42,871 bases of DNA from Deltaproteobacteria bacterium (GTDB lineage: Bacteria > Desulfobacterota > Desulfuromonadia > Geobacterales > Pseudopelobacteraceae): contig JACMKN010000037.1 of the NCBI GenBank assembly GCA_014380135.1, positions 1 to 42,871 on the forward strand. Direction: 5' to 3'. Shown piece by piece: positions 26,076 through 34,819 of this stretch (its first letter is position 1; each line of letters begins with the position of its first letter). The position numbers and the translations under genes were made by a program. The notes below the pieces were generated by a model. That model saw nothing but the letters and a program-made list of their open reading frames with translations. It was not told the origin of the DNA and made no database searches.

Positions 26076-27151
26076 GTGTGCTGACCGTTAACCTGGCTGA
26101 AAACAGCTATGACATAATCATCGAGCATGGCTCTCTTCCGTCGCTTGGCGCGCGTTGTGCGTCACTCGGTCTTTCCGGTGTGGCAGCGGTCATAACCAAC
26201 CCCACCGTATCCGCCCTGTACGGCCGGAAGGTCATGGATTCTCTGGAAGCGGCCGGTTTCTGTGCCGTTCGGATCGAAATTCCGGACGGTGAGGAATATA
26301 AGAACTCTGCTACTCTGAACCGGGTTTATGATGCCCTTCTGGCAGCCGGAGTCGATCGGAGCTCATTTATCGTGGCCCTGGGGGGCGGCGTGGTGGGGGA
26401 TCTGGCCGGCTTTGCCGCAGCGACCTGGCTGCGCGGCATCCCTTTCGTGCAGGTGCCGACCACTCTTTTGTCCCAGGTGGACAGCAGCGTCGGCGGCAAG
26501 ACCGGCATCGATCACCCGCTTGGCAAGAATCTGATTGGAGCTTTTTTTCAGCCGCGGTTGGTTCTAATAGACGTTGCGACGCTTGATACTCTCGATGCTC
26601 GCCAGTTCCGGGCGGGCCTGGCCGAGGTTGTCAAGTACGGCGCGATCATCGATCTGCCTTTTTTTGAATACCTTGAAACGAACATCGCTGCGATACTGGC
26701 GATGGAGGCGGATGCCTTGGTGGCTATTATCCGCCGTTCGTGCGAGCTGAAGGCTCAGGTGGTGGAGCTGGATGAAAAAGAGTCCGGTCTGCGGGCAGTT
26801 CTGAATTATGGTCATACATTGGGACACGCCTTTGAAGCGCTTTCCGGCTATAGCGGACTGGTGCACGGCGAGGCGGTTGCAATCGGCATGGCTCTGGCGG
26901 CGCAGGTTTCCGCGTCACGAGAACTCTGCAGCCGGGAAGACGCAGCCAGGATTATCGCACTGATAAAGCGTTGCGGACTTTCCGTTACGGTCCCGACCTT
27001 TGAGCGGCAGAAACTGCTGGATTCTATTGCAACGGATAAAAAGGCCAAAAGCGGCACCATCACCTTCATCTGTAACCTTGGCATCGGCATGCATGCCATG
27101 TCGCAGCATACCCCCGAAGAACTGCTCGGATTGAGCGGGTTGGAGGCATGA
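26072..27151 (+). CDS. aroB: 3-dehydroquinate synthase
   Basis: Cyclises DAHP to 3-dehydroquinate using NAD and a divalent metal. The ORF track begins at a GTG eight codons earlier. I prefer the GTG at 26072, because it forms a GTGA overlap with the aroK stop, has GAAGGGG nine bases upstream, and begins the conserved N-terminus VLTVNLAENSYDIIIEHG. This gives 359 residues. Visible are NAD-binding DGEEYKN, ALGGGVVGDLAGFAAATWLRGIPFVQVPTTLLSQVDSSVGGKTGI, and the metal histidines in NYGHTLGHAFE and LVHGEAVAIGM. It overlaps the following TPR gene by ATGA. Confidence 0.97.
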   Translation: MSVLTVNLAENSYDIIIEHGSLPSLGARCASLGLSGVAAVITNPTVSALYGRKVMDSLEAAGFCAVRIEIPDGEEYKNSATLNRVYDALLAAGVDRSSFIVALGGGVVGDLAGFAAATWLRGIPFVQVPTTLLSQVDSSVGGKTGIDHPLGKNLIGAFFQPRLVLIDVATLDTLDARQFRAGLAEVVKYGAIIDLPFFEYLETNIAAILAMEADALVAIIRRSCELKAQVVELDEKESGLRAVLNYGHTLGHAFEALSGYSGLVHGEAVAIGMALAAQVSASRELCSREDAARIIALIKRCGLSVTVPTFERQKLLDSIATDKKAKSGTITFICNLGIGMHAMSQHTPEELLGLSGLEA

Positions 27152-28200
27152 CCATGCAACAGGATAATTCGTCGTTCTGGACTGACATAAAGAATTTTGA
27201 GGAACGTCTAGCCAAGTCGCCGGCCTCTTTCTGCTTTGCGAGACTGTCCGAGGTCTATCTCAAGGTGGGATTGCTTGACGACGCTTTGCACACTGCACGC
27301 CAGGGGGTTGCGAAGCATCCTGCCTATCTGGCGGGACAACATGCGCTGGCAATGGCCTGTCATGCCAAGGGTTTCAATGACGAATGTCTGGCAGCCCTGC
27401 AGCGGGTGACGGAGGCGATGCCGGAGGATCACGAATCTCTAAAATTGCTGGGACGCATGTCAGACGGAATCGGCGACCGAAACGCTGCCCGGCAGGCTTT
27501 TCAGACGGTACTGGAGTTTAATCCGGATGATGTTGAGTGCCGGCTGGAACTGGAATTGCTCGATCATGCCGGCTCAACCGTACTTTCCAGCAATAATTTC
27601 GATGAGTATGATGAGTACGATGATGAGGAAATCATCGAAGATCTGGAAATGCTGGAAGAACTGGACGTTTTGGAAGAGGATGAATCGTTTTCCGATTTCC
27701 AGTTTCAGGAAACGACCTCCGAGGCAGCTCCTTATGCTTCTTCTATTAAACCGCACCATGATCCTCTTTCTACCAGCACACTGGCTGAACTTTATGTTGC
27801 CCAGGGTTTCATCCATAAGGCGCTTGATATTTATCGCGCCATCCTGACCGCTGATCCGTCCAACTGTGACGTCAGCGCTCGTGTTGCCGAACTTGAATTG
27901 CAGGCTGCGGATGTGGGATCGCCATCGTTGGCAGATGAGTATTTCTGCGAAGAGGAGTTCGCAGAGGAGCCGTATACGGTTCCGGCTGTAATGGCTGATG
28001 TTCAACAGCCTGCCAATTCGTATAACTTGGCTCCGGAACATTCTTGTTTTACAGAGGTTTTAGAGAAGGAGAAGACGGCTTTTATCCCCCCGTTCAGGAA
28101 CTCTGGTTCAGAAGTGCCGCCTCAGGGAACAGCAGATAGTGCGCTTGCTACTCTTGAAGGTTGGCTGGAGAACATCGGGAGGATCAGGTCATGTCGCTGA
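27148..28200 (+). CDS. TPR-repeat protein with acidic linker, function unknown
   Basis: A 350-residue cytoplasmic protein with no signal peptide. Residues about 26-128 form three tetratricopeptide-like helical hairpins (CFARLSEVYLKVGLLDDALHTARQGVAKHPAY and AARQAFQTVLEFNPDDVECRLEL). A very acidic linker (151-185, DEYDEYDDEEIIEDLEMLEEL) follows. One more TPR hairpin is at about 207-245 (TLAELYVAQGFIHKALDIYRAILTADPSN), and the tail is disordered. Its ATG overlaps the aroB stop (ATGA), and its 3' end overlaps the roadblock gene by 10 bases, so both are coupled to aro translation. TPR modules bind proteins; the roadblock protein is the obvious candidate. I do not know its role. Confidence 0.87.
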   Translation: MTMQQDNSSFWTDIKNFEERLAKSPASFCFARLSEVYLKVGLLDDALHTARQGVAKHPAYLAGQHALAMACHAKGFNDECLAALQRVTEAMPEDHESLKLLGRMSDGIGDRNAARQAFQTVLEFNPDDVECRLELELLDHAGSTVLSSNNFDEYDEYDDEEIIEDLEMLEELDVLEEDESFSDFQFQETTSEAAPYASSIKPHHDPLSTSTLAELYVAQGFIHKALDIYRAILTADPSNCDVSARVAELELQAADVGSPSLADEYFCEEEFAEEPYTVPAVMADVQQPANSYNLAPEHSCFTEVLEKEKTAFIPPFRNSGSEVPPQGTADSALATLEGWLENIGRIRSCR

Positions 28201-28553
28201 GAGATACGCTTAATACGATTGTCTCTTCCGTAGATGGTGCACTCGCAGCTGTTATCATGGCTTATGACGGTATCCCCATCGATGAGGTCGCCGTGGAACA
28301 GGCCGAGTTTGATTTGCAACTTCTTTCGGTTGAGTATGCTTCGGTACTCAAGGAAATCAAGCGTGCCGTCGAAGTCATCAAGGCCGGGAATCTGGAAGAG
28401 GTTTCCATTGCCACTACACAGACGCGGGTTGTTGTGCGGGTGCTGAATGATGATCTGTTTGCGGCATTGATCATGAAACATGACGGAAACTTCGGCAAGG
28501 GGCGTTATCTGCTAAAGCTCAATTCATATGAGTTGGCTCGGGAGTTGTCGTAG
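28191..28553 (+). CDS. Roadblock/LC7-domain protein (MglB-like)
   Basis: A 120-residue roadblock fold protein. The ORF track adds 10 residues, but the ATG of [28 protein letters not shown] fits the family and follows GGGAGGATCAGGTC. The pattern of helix-strand [19 protein letters not shown], a central helix ([20 protein letters not shown]) and the strand pair [27 protein letters not shown] is typical. In Myxococcus, MglB of this fold is the GTPase-activating partner of the Ras-like MglA. No MglA-type GTPase is in the window, so any partner lies elsewhere. It overlaps the TPR gene and is two bases before aroQ. Confidence 0.88.
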   Translation: MSLRDTLNTIVSSVDGALAAVIMAYDGIPIDEVAVEQAEFDLQLLSVEYASVLKEIKRAVEVIKAGNLEEVSIATTQTRVVVRVLNDDLFAALIMKHDGNFGKGRYLLKLNSYELARELS

Positions 28554-28555
28554 TC

Positions 28556-28996
28556 ATGAAATTACTGGTACTGCACGGTCCGAACTTAAACATGCTCGGA
28601 AAACGGGAACCGCAGGTATATGGCACTCGGACTCTGGATGATATCAACTGTTCGCTGGAAAAGCTGGCAGATGGACTGGGGTGCTCGCTCTCGTTTTACC
28701 AATCCAACACCGAAGGAGAATTGATCAATGCCATTCAGGGGGCTGCAGTCGACTGCGATGGAATTTTGATTAACCCGGCAGCCTATACTCATACCAGTAT
28801 CGCAATCCGCGACGCGCTTTCCGCAGTTGCTCTTCCCTGTGTAGAGGTACATCTCTCCAATATTCACCGACGGGAAGCTTTCCGGCATATCAGTCTGATC
28901 GCACCAGTTGCGGTAGGCCAGATTTGCGGTTTCGGCAGCGACAGTTATCTGCTCGGTTTGCGAGCGCTATTTAATCATATTAAAACAGAAGCATAA
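28556..28996 (+). CDS. aroQ: 3-dehydroquinate dehydratase, type II
   Basis: Dehydrates 3-dehydroquinate to 3-dehydroshikimate. The 146-residue protein is a textbook type II enzyme: [20 protein letters not shown] with the catalytic Tyr22, [14 protein letters not shown], the loop [18 protein letters not shown], and [16 protein letters not shown] with the active-site histidine. It starts two bases after the roadblock stop. It supplies the step after AroB in the same operon; aroE and aroA are not in the window. Confidence 0.98.
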   Translation: MKLLVLHGPNLNMLGKREPQVYGTRTLDDINCSLEKLADGLGCSLSFYQSNTEGELINAIQGAAVDCDGILINPAAYTHTSIAIRDALSAVALPCVEVHLSNIHRREAFRHISLIAPVAVGQICGFGSDSYLLGLRALFNHIKTEA

Positions 28997-29066
28997 GCAT
29001 GTCAGGCGCCGAAGTAGCCGTTTTTTCTATTTATCATAAAAATTGTTTGTAGTCAGGGTTTCATTT

Positions 29067-30134
29067 ATGCTAAAAAACAGGCGCTCCAGGCTGGATCCGC
29101 TCTTTGAAGAATTATCGCTGGATGCTGTTCTTGTCACCGATATCCGGAATATCCGCTATCTGTGCGGTTTCAGCGGTTCCGAAGGTGCGCTGCTGATATC
29201 ATCCGCTACGGCCTGGTTTCTGTGTGATTCCCGCTACACCGCGCAGGCTGCTGCTGAAGTGCAGGGGGCTGAAGTCAGGGAGTGTGTGCTTCGTCTGGAA
29301 ACTCTGCATGCCCTGTCTGTTGAAAATGGCTTGAAGCGGATCGGGTTTGAAGCAGCACACACCTCCGTCAGCGCATTTCGCAAAATAAGCGGTGCTCTGA
29401 GCGGGATCGAGCTTGTGGAGCTCGGGCCGGTTTTTGACGACATTCGGATCTGCAAGGATCCTTTGGAGATTGAACTGCTCTCGGCGGTTGCTACACTTGC
29501 TTCGCAGTCGCTGACTTCGATTTTGCCGCTTGTCAAGCCCGGGGTACGTGAGTCGGATATCGCTCTTGAGCTTGAATTCGAAATGAGGCGGCGCGGCGCC
29601 GACGGTCGCGCATTTGATTTCATTGTTGCCTCCGGCGTACGTGGTGCGATGCCGCACGGTAGGGCCAGTGACAAACTGATCCAATCCGGCGAGCTGGTGA
29701 CAATTGATTTTGGCGCCCTCAAGGACGCTTATCATTCCGACGAGACCGTAACAATCGCTTGCGGTGAACCGGGGGGGCGGGAACGTGAGATTTACGCTAT
29801 TGTCAAGGAGGCCCATGATCTGGCGATCCTGCAGGTTAGACCAGGACTAACATGCAGAGATCTGGATGCGGTAGCCCGCGATTACATTCGCGAACATGGC
29901 TATGGAGATTATTTTGGTCATGGCCTGGGACACGGAGTCGGATTGGAAATTCACGAAATGCCGACCCTGTCGCCGCGCAGTGAAGCAGTTTTGAAAGAAG
30001 GCATGGTGATAACAATCGAACCGGGCATCTATATCCCCGGTTTCGGTGGGGTAAGAATAGAGGATACGCTGGTGGTAACTGGCGACGGTTATCGTATATT
30101 GACAAGTGCCGACAAACATTTGCTGATTCTTTAG
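29067..30134 (+). CDS. pepQ: Xaa-Pro aminopeptidase/dipeptidase, M24 family
   Basis: A metallopeptidase that cleaves next to proline. The ORF track starts at a TTG eight codons upstream. I use the ATG of MLKNRRSRLDPLFEEL, which has an AGGG ribosome site and matches family starts, giving 355 residues. The N-terminal creatinase-like domain (YLCGFSGSEGALLI, FLCDSRYTAQAA) is followed by the pita-bread fold. The five metal ligands are visible: Asp214 and Asp225 in IDFGALKDAYHSDET, His289 in GHGLGHGVG, Glu318 in ITIEPGIY and Glu332 in RIEDTL. It sits between aroQ and accB, an arrangement I associate with many Gram-negative aroQ-accB regions. The split between PepP and PepQ activity cannot be judged from sequence. 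Confidence 0.93.
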   Translation: MLKNRRSRLDPLFEELSLDAVLVTDIRNIRYLCGFSGSEGALLISSATAWFLCDSRYTAQAAAEVQGAEVRECVLRLETLHALSVENGLKRIGFEAAHTSVSAFRKISGALSGIELVELGPVFDDIRICKDPLEIELLSAVATLASQSLTSILPLVKPGVRESDIALELEFEMRRRGADGRAFDFIVASGVRGAMPHGRASDKLIQSGELVTIDFGALKDAYHSDETVTIACGEPGGREREIYAIVKEAHDLAILQVRPGLTCRDLDAVARDYIREHGYGDYFGHGLGHGVGLEIHEMPTLSPRSEAVLKEGMVITIEPGIYIPGFGGVRIEDTLVVTGDGYRILTSADKHLLIL

Positions 30135-30193
30135 ATCTGCCTGAACACCGGAATAAACTACAATATCTGATCGTATTCAAAGGAGAGAAACAG

Positions 30194-30670
30194 ATGGATA
30201 TCAAAGATTTGAAGCTGCTTATAAAGATGGTGACCGAGACGGATATCACCGAGTTTGAGATGGACAATTCCGACGAGAAGATTGTTATCAAGCGTGGGCA
30301 GAAGCCGGAGTATATCCAGGTCGGCGCACCCATGATGCAGCCCTACGCGGCTCCCCAGTATACCCCGGTTCCAGCGGCAGCGGCAGCTGCTCCGGCATCC
30401 TCGGCTCCTGCAGCATCCACTGAAGAAATCGGTGATACACTTAACTCCCCTATTGTCGGTAGCTTCTACTGTGCACCGGCTCCCGATGCTGCTCCATATG
30501 TCGAAGTTGGCCAGGTCGTTGAGAAGGGACAGGTGCTCTGTATTGTAGAGGCCATGAAGCTGATGAACGAAATCGAGGCCGAGTGCAAGTGCAAGATCCT
30601 CAAGGTCTGCAAGGAAAACGCCCAGGCTGTCGAGTTCGGCGATCCGCTGTTCGTGATCCAGAAACTTTAA
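30194..30670 (+). CDS. accB: Biotin carboxyl carrier protein of acetyl-CoA carboxylase
   Basis: Carries biotin between AccC and the carboxyltransferase in fatty acid synthesis. The 158-residue protein has the usual N-terminal helical part (DLKLLIKMVTETDITEFEM), an Ala/Pro-rich linker (about 48-75, VPAAAAAAPASSAPAAS), and a biotinyl domain with Lys122 in VEAMKLMNEI. The thumb region SPIVGSFYCAPAPDAAPYV is present, confirming the acetyl-CoA carboxylase form. AGGAGA ribosome site. It is 27 bases before accC. Confidence 0.98.
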   Translation: MDIKDLKLLIKMVTETDITEFEMDNSDEKIVIKRGQKPEYIQVGAPMMQPYAAPQYTPVPAAAAAAPASSAPAASTEEIGDTLNSPIVGSFYCAPAPDAAPYVEVGQVVEKGQVLCIVEAMKLMNEIEAECKCKILKVCKENAQAVEFGDPLFVIQKL

Positions 30671-30697
30671 TTCCACACCAAAGAGGGGTTTACCTTC

Positions 30698-32038
30698 ATG
30701 TTCCATAAAGTCCTTATTGCCAATCGCGGAGAAATTGCTGTCAGGGTCATCCGCGCCTGTAAAGAGCTGGGTATCAAAACTGTTGCTGTCTATTCACAGC
30801 CAGACGTGAATTCGCTGCACGTCAAGATGGCCGACGAGAGCGTCTGTATCGGCCCGGCACCAAGTGCCAAGAGTTATCTCAATATCAACGCGATCATCAG
30901 TGCGGCAGAGTTGACCGATGCCGAAGCGATTCATCCCGGCTACGGTTTTCTGTCGGAAAATGCCAACTTTGCCGAAGTGTGTGAAAAGTGCGGTATCACC
31001 TTTATCGGACCAACGGCCGAGAGTATGCGGATCATGGGTGACAAGATTAGTGCTCGCCAAGCGGTTATCAAGCAGGGCGTTCCCATTTTGCCCGGTACCA
31101 AGGAGGGTGTGCATTCGGTTGAAGAAGCGGTCAAGATTGCCAAGGAAATCGGTTTTCCGGTGATTATCAAGGCCACGGCAGGAGGAGGCGGGCGTGGAAT
31201 GAAAATTGTTCATTCCCAGGCTGCGCTGCCAAATGCTTTTGCCACTGCGCGGGCCGAGGCCCAGGCCGGGTTTGGTAATCCGGAAGTATATATCGAGAAG
31301 TATTGCGAACAGCCGCGCCACGTTGAAATTCAGATACTGGCCGACAAACATGGCAACGTGATCCACCTGGGTGAGCGTGACTGTTCCATTCAGCGTCGTC
31401 ACCAGAAGCTGATTGAAGAAGCCCCTTCTACCGTAGTTACTCCTGAAATCCGCAAGGCAATGGGCGATGCGGCAGTCAAGGCTGCTGCTGCAGTAGGTTA
31501 TAACAGCGTAGGAACCATCGAGTTTCTTGTTGATAAAAATAATAATTTTTTCTTCATGGAAATGAATACCCGAGTTCAGGTGGAGCATCCGGTTACCGAG
31601 ATGGTTACTGGAGTGGATATTGTTCGTGAGCAGATCCGGTCGGCTGCCGGAATACCTTTGCGCTACAAGCAGGAGGATATCCAGATCAGAGGGCACGCGA
31701 TCGAATGCCGTATCAATGCCGAGGATCCCTTCAAATTCACCCCCTGTCCAGGCAAAATTACAGCTTATCACCCGCCGGGAGGTCTTGGCGTCCGGGTCGA
31801 CTCGTTTGTCTATGACCAGTATACGGTTGTGCCTCACTACGATTCGCTGATCGGCAAATTGATTGTGCACGCCGACACCCGTGAAGAGGCCATCAAGCGC
31901 ATGGCGAGGGCACTGGATGAATACTGGATCGAAGGTATCAAAACTACAATTTTTTTCCACAAGCGGATCATGGCCAATAAAGACTTTATTGAAGGTAACA
32001 TCGATACCTCTTTCCTTGAGCGAATCGTACTGGAGTAG
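30698..32038 (+). CDS. accC: Biotin carboxylase subunit of acetyl-CoA carboxylase
   Basis: Carboxylates biotin on AccB using ATP and bicarbonate. The 446-residue length is normal for AccC. Visible are the N-terminal [23 protein letters not shown], the ATP-grasp glycine loop [52 protein letters not shown], the metal-site [24 protein letters not shown], and [13 protein letters not shown]. It is followed by the H-protein gene after five bases. The carboxyltransferase genes accA and accD are not in the window. Confidence 0.98.
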   Translation: MFHKVLIANRGEIAVRVIRACKELGIKTVAVYSQPDVNSLHVKMADESVCIGPAPSAKSYLNINAIISAAELTDAEAIHPGYGFLSENANFAEVCEKCGITFIGPTAESMRIMGDKISARQAVIKQGVPILPGTKEGVHSVEEAVKIAKEIGFPVIIKATAGGGGRGMKIVHSQAALPNAFATARAEAQAGFGNPEVYIEKYCEQPRHVEIQILADKHGNVIHLGERDCSIQRRHQKLIEEAPSTVVTPEIRKAMGDAAVKAAAAVGYNSVGTIEFLVDKNNNFFFMEMNTRVQVEHPVTEMVTGVDIVREQIRSAAGIPLRYKQEDIQIRGHAIECRINAEDPFKFTPCPGKITAYHPPGGLGVRVDSFVYDQYTVVPHYDSLIGKLIVHADTREEAIKRMARALDEYWIEGIKTTIFFHKRIMANKDFIEGNIDTSFLERIVLE

Positions 32039-32043
32039 CTATC

Positions 32044-32430
32044 ATGGACTTTCCAGAAGAACTGAAATACTCGAAGGAACATGTCTGGGTCAGAATTGAG
32101 CGAGGAACAGCGGTCATTGGTATCACTGATTTTGCCCAGGAAGATCTGGGCCCGGTCAGTGGCATCGAACTCCCTGATGAAGGGGACGAGGTTGAACAGG
32201 ATGATTCGGTCGGCTCCATTGAAGCCCGAAAAACGGTAGCCGAGATTTATGCCCCGTTCAGCGGTACCGTTCGTAGCATTAATCATGAAGTGGTTGATAA
32301 TCCGGATCTGATTAATGATGATCCTTACGATGGCGGTTGGCTGGTTGAAATCTCCCTTGATGATCCTGAAGAACTCAAAGGACTCATGTCGGCCGATGAT
32401 TATGCCGACTATATTGAAAACAGGGATTAA
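32044..32430 (+). CDS. gcvH: Glycine cleavage system H-like lipoyl carrier protein
   Basis: A 128-residue lipoyl-domain protein. The family frame is clear: YSKEHVWVRIERGTAVIGITDFAQEDLGPV, a hairpin with the lipoylation lysine Lys63 in EARKTVAEIYAPFSGTV, then NPDLINDDPYDGGWLVEISL. The lysine is retained although its flanks (ARKTVAE) differ from the usual SVKAASD. No gcvT, gcvP or lipoate-attachment gene is near. It starts five bases after accC and ends at a strong terminator, so it is the last gene of the aro-acc operon. It may serve glycine cleavage in trans, or act in lipoate metabolism or another carrier role; sequence alone does not decide. Confidence 0.92.
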   Translation: MDFPEELKYSKEHVWVRIERGTAVIGITDFAQEDLGPVSGIELPDEGDEVEQDDSVGSIEARKTVAEIYAPFSGTVRSINHEVVDNPDLINDDPYDGGWLVEISLDDPEELKGLMSADDYADYIENRD

Positions 32431-32446
32431 TTTCTGACATAAACTG

Positions 32447-32455
32447 TGCTATAAG
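32447..32455 (+). promoter_or_regulatory. Candidate extended -10 promoter of the tolC-type gene
   Basis: TGCTATAAG just before the terminator hairpin: TGC followed by TATAAG, five of six. There is no good -35. If real, transcription would start within the hairpin that ends the upstream operon. Confidence 0.3.
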
Positions 32456-32490
32456 GGCGAGATAAAGTTTTATCTCGCCCTCTTTTATTG
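32455..32490 (+). terminator. Intrinsic terminator of the aro-acc-gcvH operon
   Basis: GGGCGAGATAAA pairs with TTTATCTCGCCC across a 2-base gap (effective loop AAGTTT), followed by TCTTTTATT. It begins 24 bases after the gcvH stop. Confidence 0.92.
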
Positions 32491-32503
32491 AAAGGACTCT
32501 AAT

Positions 32504-33991
32504 GTGCGCCTGACAATCCTGTTATTTGCATTGATATTGATTTTCCCGGTTGTTGCCTATTCAGCAAGTGATCCGCTCTCACTGACGCTCCGTGAATCGA
32601 TTCGCATGGCTGTTGAAAAAAATCTGGATGTGAGGGCCGAACTCTACAATCCGGCCCAGTTTGAGGCAGATATCAACCGCAACCGTGCCATATATGAACC
32701 GGTTCTGGATCTTAAAACATCTTTTACCGATTCAACGGCCTCTTCAACCTTCCCAACCGTGACCTCCAGCAATACGCAAAGCTTTGTGCTGGATTCGTCG
32801 GTCAGCACTCTGGTTTGGAGTGGGGCCAGGGTGGGAGTCTTTTATAATAATGGCTACAATGGCAGCAATGCACCAACCGTCATGCCGAATTACTGGAATT
32901 CCGAGTTGGGTGCCAGTCTCAGCCAACCGCTTCTGAAAAATTCCGGACGGGAATCTACCGAGCTTGCCATTAATGTGTCCCGTTTGTCCAAATTTGCATC
33001 TCTGGAGCGCTTCAATGCCCTTTTGCTGGGAACTGTGGCCCAGGTTCGCAATGAATATTACAAGCTCCACAGTCTCCGGGAAGAACTGGAAGTTAAAAAG
33101 GTGTCTTTGGAGCTGGCCCGCAAGATCCTTTCTGATACGCAAGCCAGAGTGAAGGCCGGCGTTCTGCCAGCCATGGAAATCCTGAACGCTGAATTCGGGA
33201 GTGTTACACGCGAGAAAGAGCTGATTGACGCAGAACTTGCCGTGAGTGACCAGTTGGACGTACTCAGACTGCTGCTGCAGATTGAAAACAGGAATGTTGA
33301 ATTGAGTACCGTTGATCTGCCGCCGCGCGACCGTTACGAAATTGTCGAGGAGGATGCTATTCGCGAGGCCTTTGATCGTCCCGATATCCGTGAGCAGAAA
33401 CGCAATCTTGAAATAGCGGAGCTCCAGACTCGTGTATTCAACAGCAAGATTCGCCCTGATCTTGCATTGATCGCCTCCGCAGCACTGACCGGGCGCGATA
33501 GCACTTATCAGCGCAACCTTGACAAGGTAGTTACTTTTGATTATCCGGTCTGGAGCATCGGTCTGAATTTCACCTATCCGCTGGGCAATGGTGCCGCCGA
33601 GAATGATTATCGCAGGAGCCGGTTAAAAACAGAGCAGACCGCCCTGCAGATACGCAGTCTGGAAGAAAGTACCACCAATGATGTCAAAGCTGCCATTAGA
33701 GGAGTAGCGACCGGCTATAAACAGATTGAGGTAGCCGACCGTGGCAGGGCCTTTGCCGAAGAAAGGCTGCGGGCTTTTATTCGCAGGAATGAGGTCGGGC
33801 TGGCCACCACCAGGGATCTGCTGGATGTGGAAAATGATCTGGCGGTTTCAAAGAGCAATCAGATCAAAGCGGTGGTTGGTTATGCCAACGCCTTGACCCG
33901 TTATTGGCAGGTAACCGGCGAACTGCTTGAGCGCGAAGGCATCCGCGTTGTTGAAGGAGACGCAGACAAGCTTTATTCTGCGACTCATTGA
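32504..33991 (+). CDS. TolC-family outer membrane efflux protein
   Basis: A 495-residue protein starting at GTG behind AAAGGA, with a signal peptide (hydrophobic residues 4-18, then YSASD). It has the two-repeat pattern of outer membrane efflux proteins: LTLRESIRMAVEKNLDVRAEL at the first repeat, and long helices with VRNEYYKLHSLREELEVKKVSLELARKILSDTQARVKAGVLPAMEILNAE. A second repeat follows (AIREAFDRPDIREQKRNLEIAELQTRVFNSKIRPDLALIASA), ending in RNEVGLATTRDLLDVENDLAVSKSNQIKAVVGYANALTRYWQVTG. It forms a trimeric channel in the family. No inner membrane transporter or adaptor gene is adjacent; it overlaps mqnA by one base (TGATG). Confidence 0.92.
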   Translation: MRLTILLFALILIFPVVAYSASDPLSLTLRESIRMAVEKNLDVRAELYNPAQFEADINRNRAIYEPVLDLKTSFTDSTASSTFPTVTSSNTQSFVLDSSVSTLVWSGARVGVFYNNGYNGSNAPTVMPNYWNSELGASLSQPLLKNSGRESTELAINVSRLSKFASLERFNALLLGTVAQVRNEYYKLHSLREELEVKKVSLELARKILSDTQARVKAGVLPAMEILNAEFGSVTREKELIDAELAVSDQLDVLRLLLQIENRNVELSTVDLPPRDRYEIVEEDAIREAFDRPDIREQKRNLEIAELQTRVFNSKIRPDLALIASAALTGRDSTYQRNLDKVVTFDYPVWSIGLNFTYPLGNGAAENDYRRSRLKTEQTALQIRSLEESTTNDVKAAIRGVATGYKQIEVADRGRAFAEERLRAFIRRNEVGLATTRDLLDVENDLAVSKSNQIKAVVGYANALTRYWQVTGELLEREGIRVVEGDADKLYSATH

Positions 33992-34809
33992 TGCTGCGGA
34001 TAGGTCAGATAGAATACTCAAACTGTACTCCCCTGTATCATCTGCTCAGGGAACAGTTTGACTGTGGCGGCTATGAATTTGTTTCCGGGGTGCCGGCAGA
34101 GCTTAACGCGCTGCTGGCAACCGGTCAGATTGACGTATGTCCCTCCTCGTCGATAGAGTACGCCCTGCACCCCGAACGGTATCGAATACTCCCGCAGCTC
34201 TCCATATCCAGCAATGGGGCTGTTGCCAGTGTTCTGCTTTTTTCCAGGATACCAATCGAAGAACTGCATGGTCAGACCATAAAGCTCAGCTCCGAATCCG
34301 CCACTTCGGTCAACCTGCTGAAAATTCTGATGGTGCAGCGCTACAACTGCGCATGTAGCTATACCGTTAATTCCCAAAAAACTGCAGATGCACTTGACTC
34401 TTCTCCTGCTCTTCTGTTGATCGGTGATGCTGCCTTGCGTGCTTCAATGACAGGAACCAGTATGTTTGTGTACGATCTCGGCAGTATCTGGCGTGATTGG
34501 ACCGGGTTGCCATTTGTTTTTGCGCTTTGGCTGTGTCGCAATGAAGTTGCTGCCGATCCGCATCTGGTTGAACTTTTCTACCGCTTGATTGAAGCCAAGA
34601 GACTGGCTCCATTGCACCATGAACGAATCCTCCGTTATGCGCATGAGGCAAGTTGGATGCCTCGTGAAAGGCTGCTGAAATATTGGCGTGACAATATTTC
34701 ATACAACCTGGAAGAAGAGAGCGTTGCGGGTCTGATGACCTTTTATGAAAAGTGTTATGAACTTGAGCTTATTAAATCGGTTCCCATATTGAATTTTACT
34801 GCAATTTAA
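33991..34809 (+). CDS. mqnA: Chorismate dehydratase (futalosine pathway)
   Basis: Turns chorismate into 3-enolpyruvyl-benzoate, the first step of the futalosine route to menaquinone. I use the ATG that overlaps the preceding stop, giving 272 residues. The periplasmic-binding-protein-like fold of MqnA is visible: LRIGQIEYSNCTPLYHLL, VPAELNALLATGQIDVCPSSSIEYALHPERY, KLSSESATSVNLLKILM, LLLIGDAAL and DLGSIWRDWTGLPFVFALWL. It has no signal peptide, as expected for the enzyme. It links the chorismate made by the aro operon to respiratory quinone. The other mqn genes are not in the window. Confidence 0.93.
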   Translation: MLRIGQIEYSNCTPLYHLLREQFDCGGYEFVSGVPAELNALLATGQIDVCPSSSIEYALHPERYRILPQLSISSNGAVASVLLFSRIPIEELHGQTIKLSSESATSVNLLKILMVQRYNCACSYTVNSQKTADALDSSPALLLIGDAALRASMTGTSMFVYDLGSIWRDWTGLPFVFALWLCRNEVAADPHLVELFYRLIEAKRLAPLHHERILRYAHEASWMPRERLLKYWRDNISYNLEEESVAGLMTFYEKCYELELIKSVPILNFTAI

Positions 34810-34819
34810 TTCTGTCGAA

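Noticed and set aside
30794-31960. 388-residue minus-strand ORF opposite accC
   Set aside because: Antisense to the conserved accC frame; the composition is that of a reversed ORF and no domain is visible.
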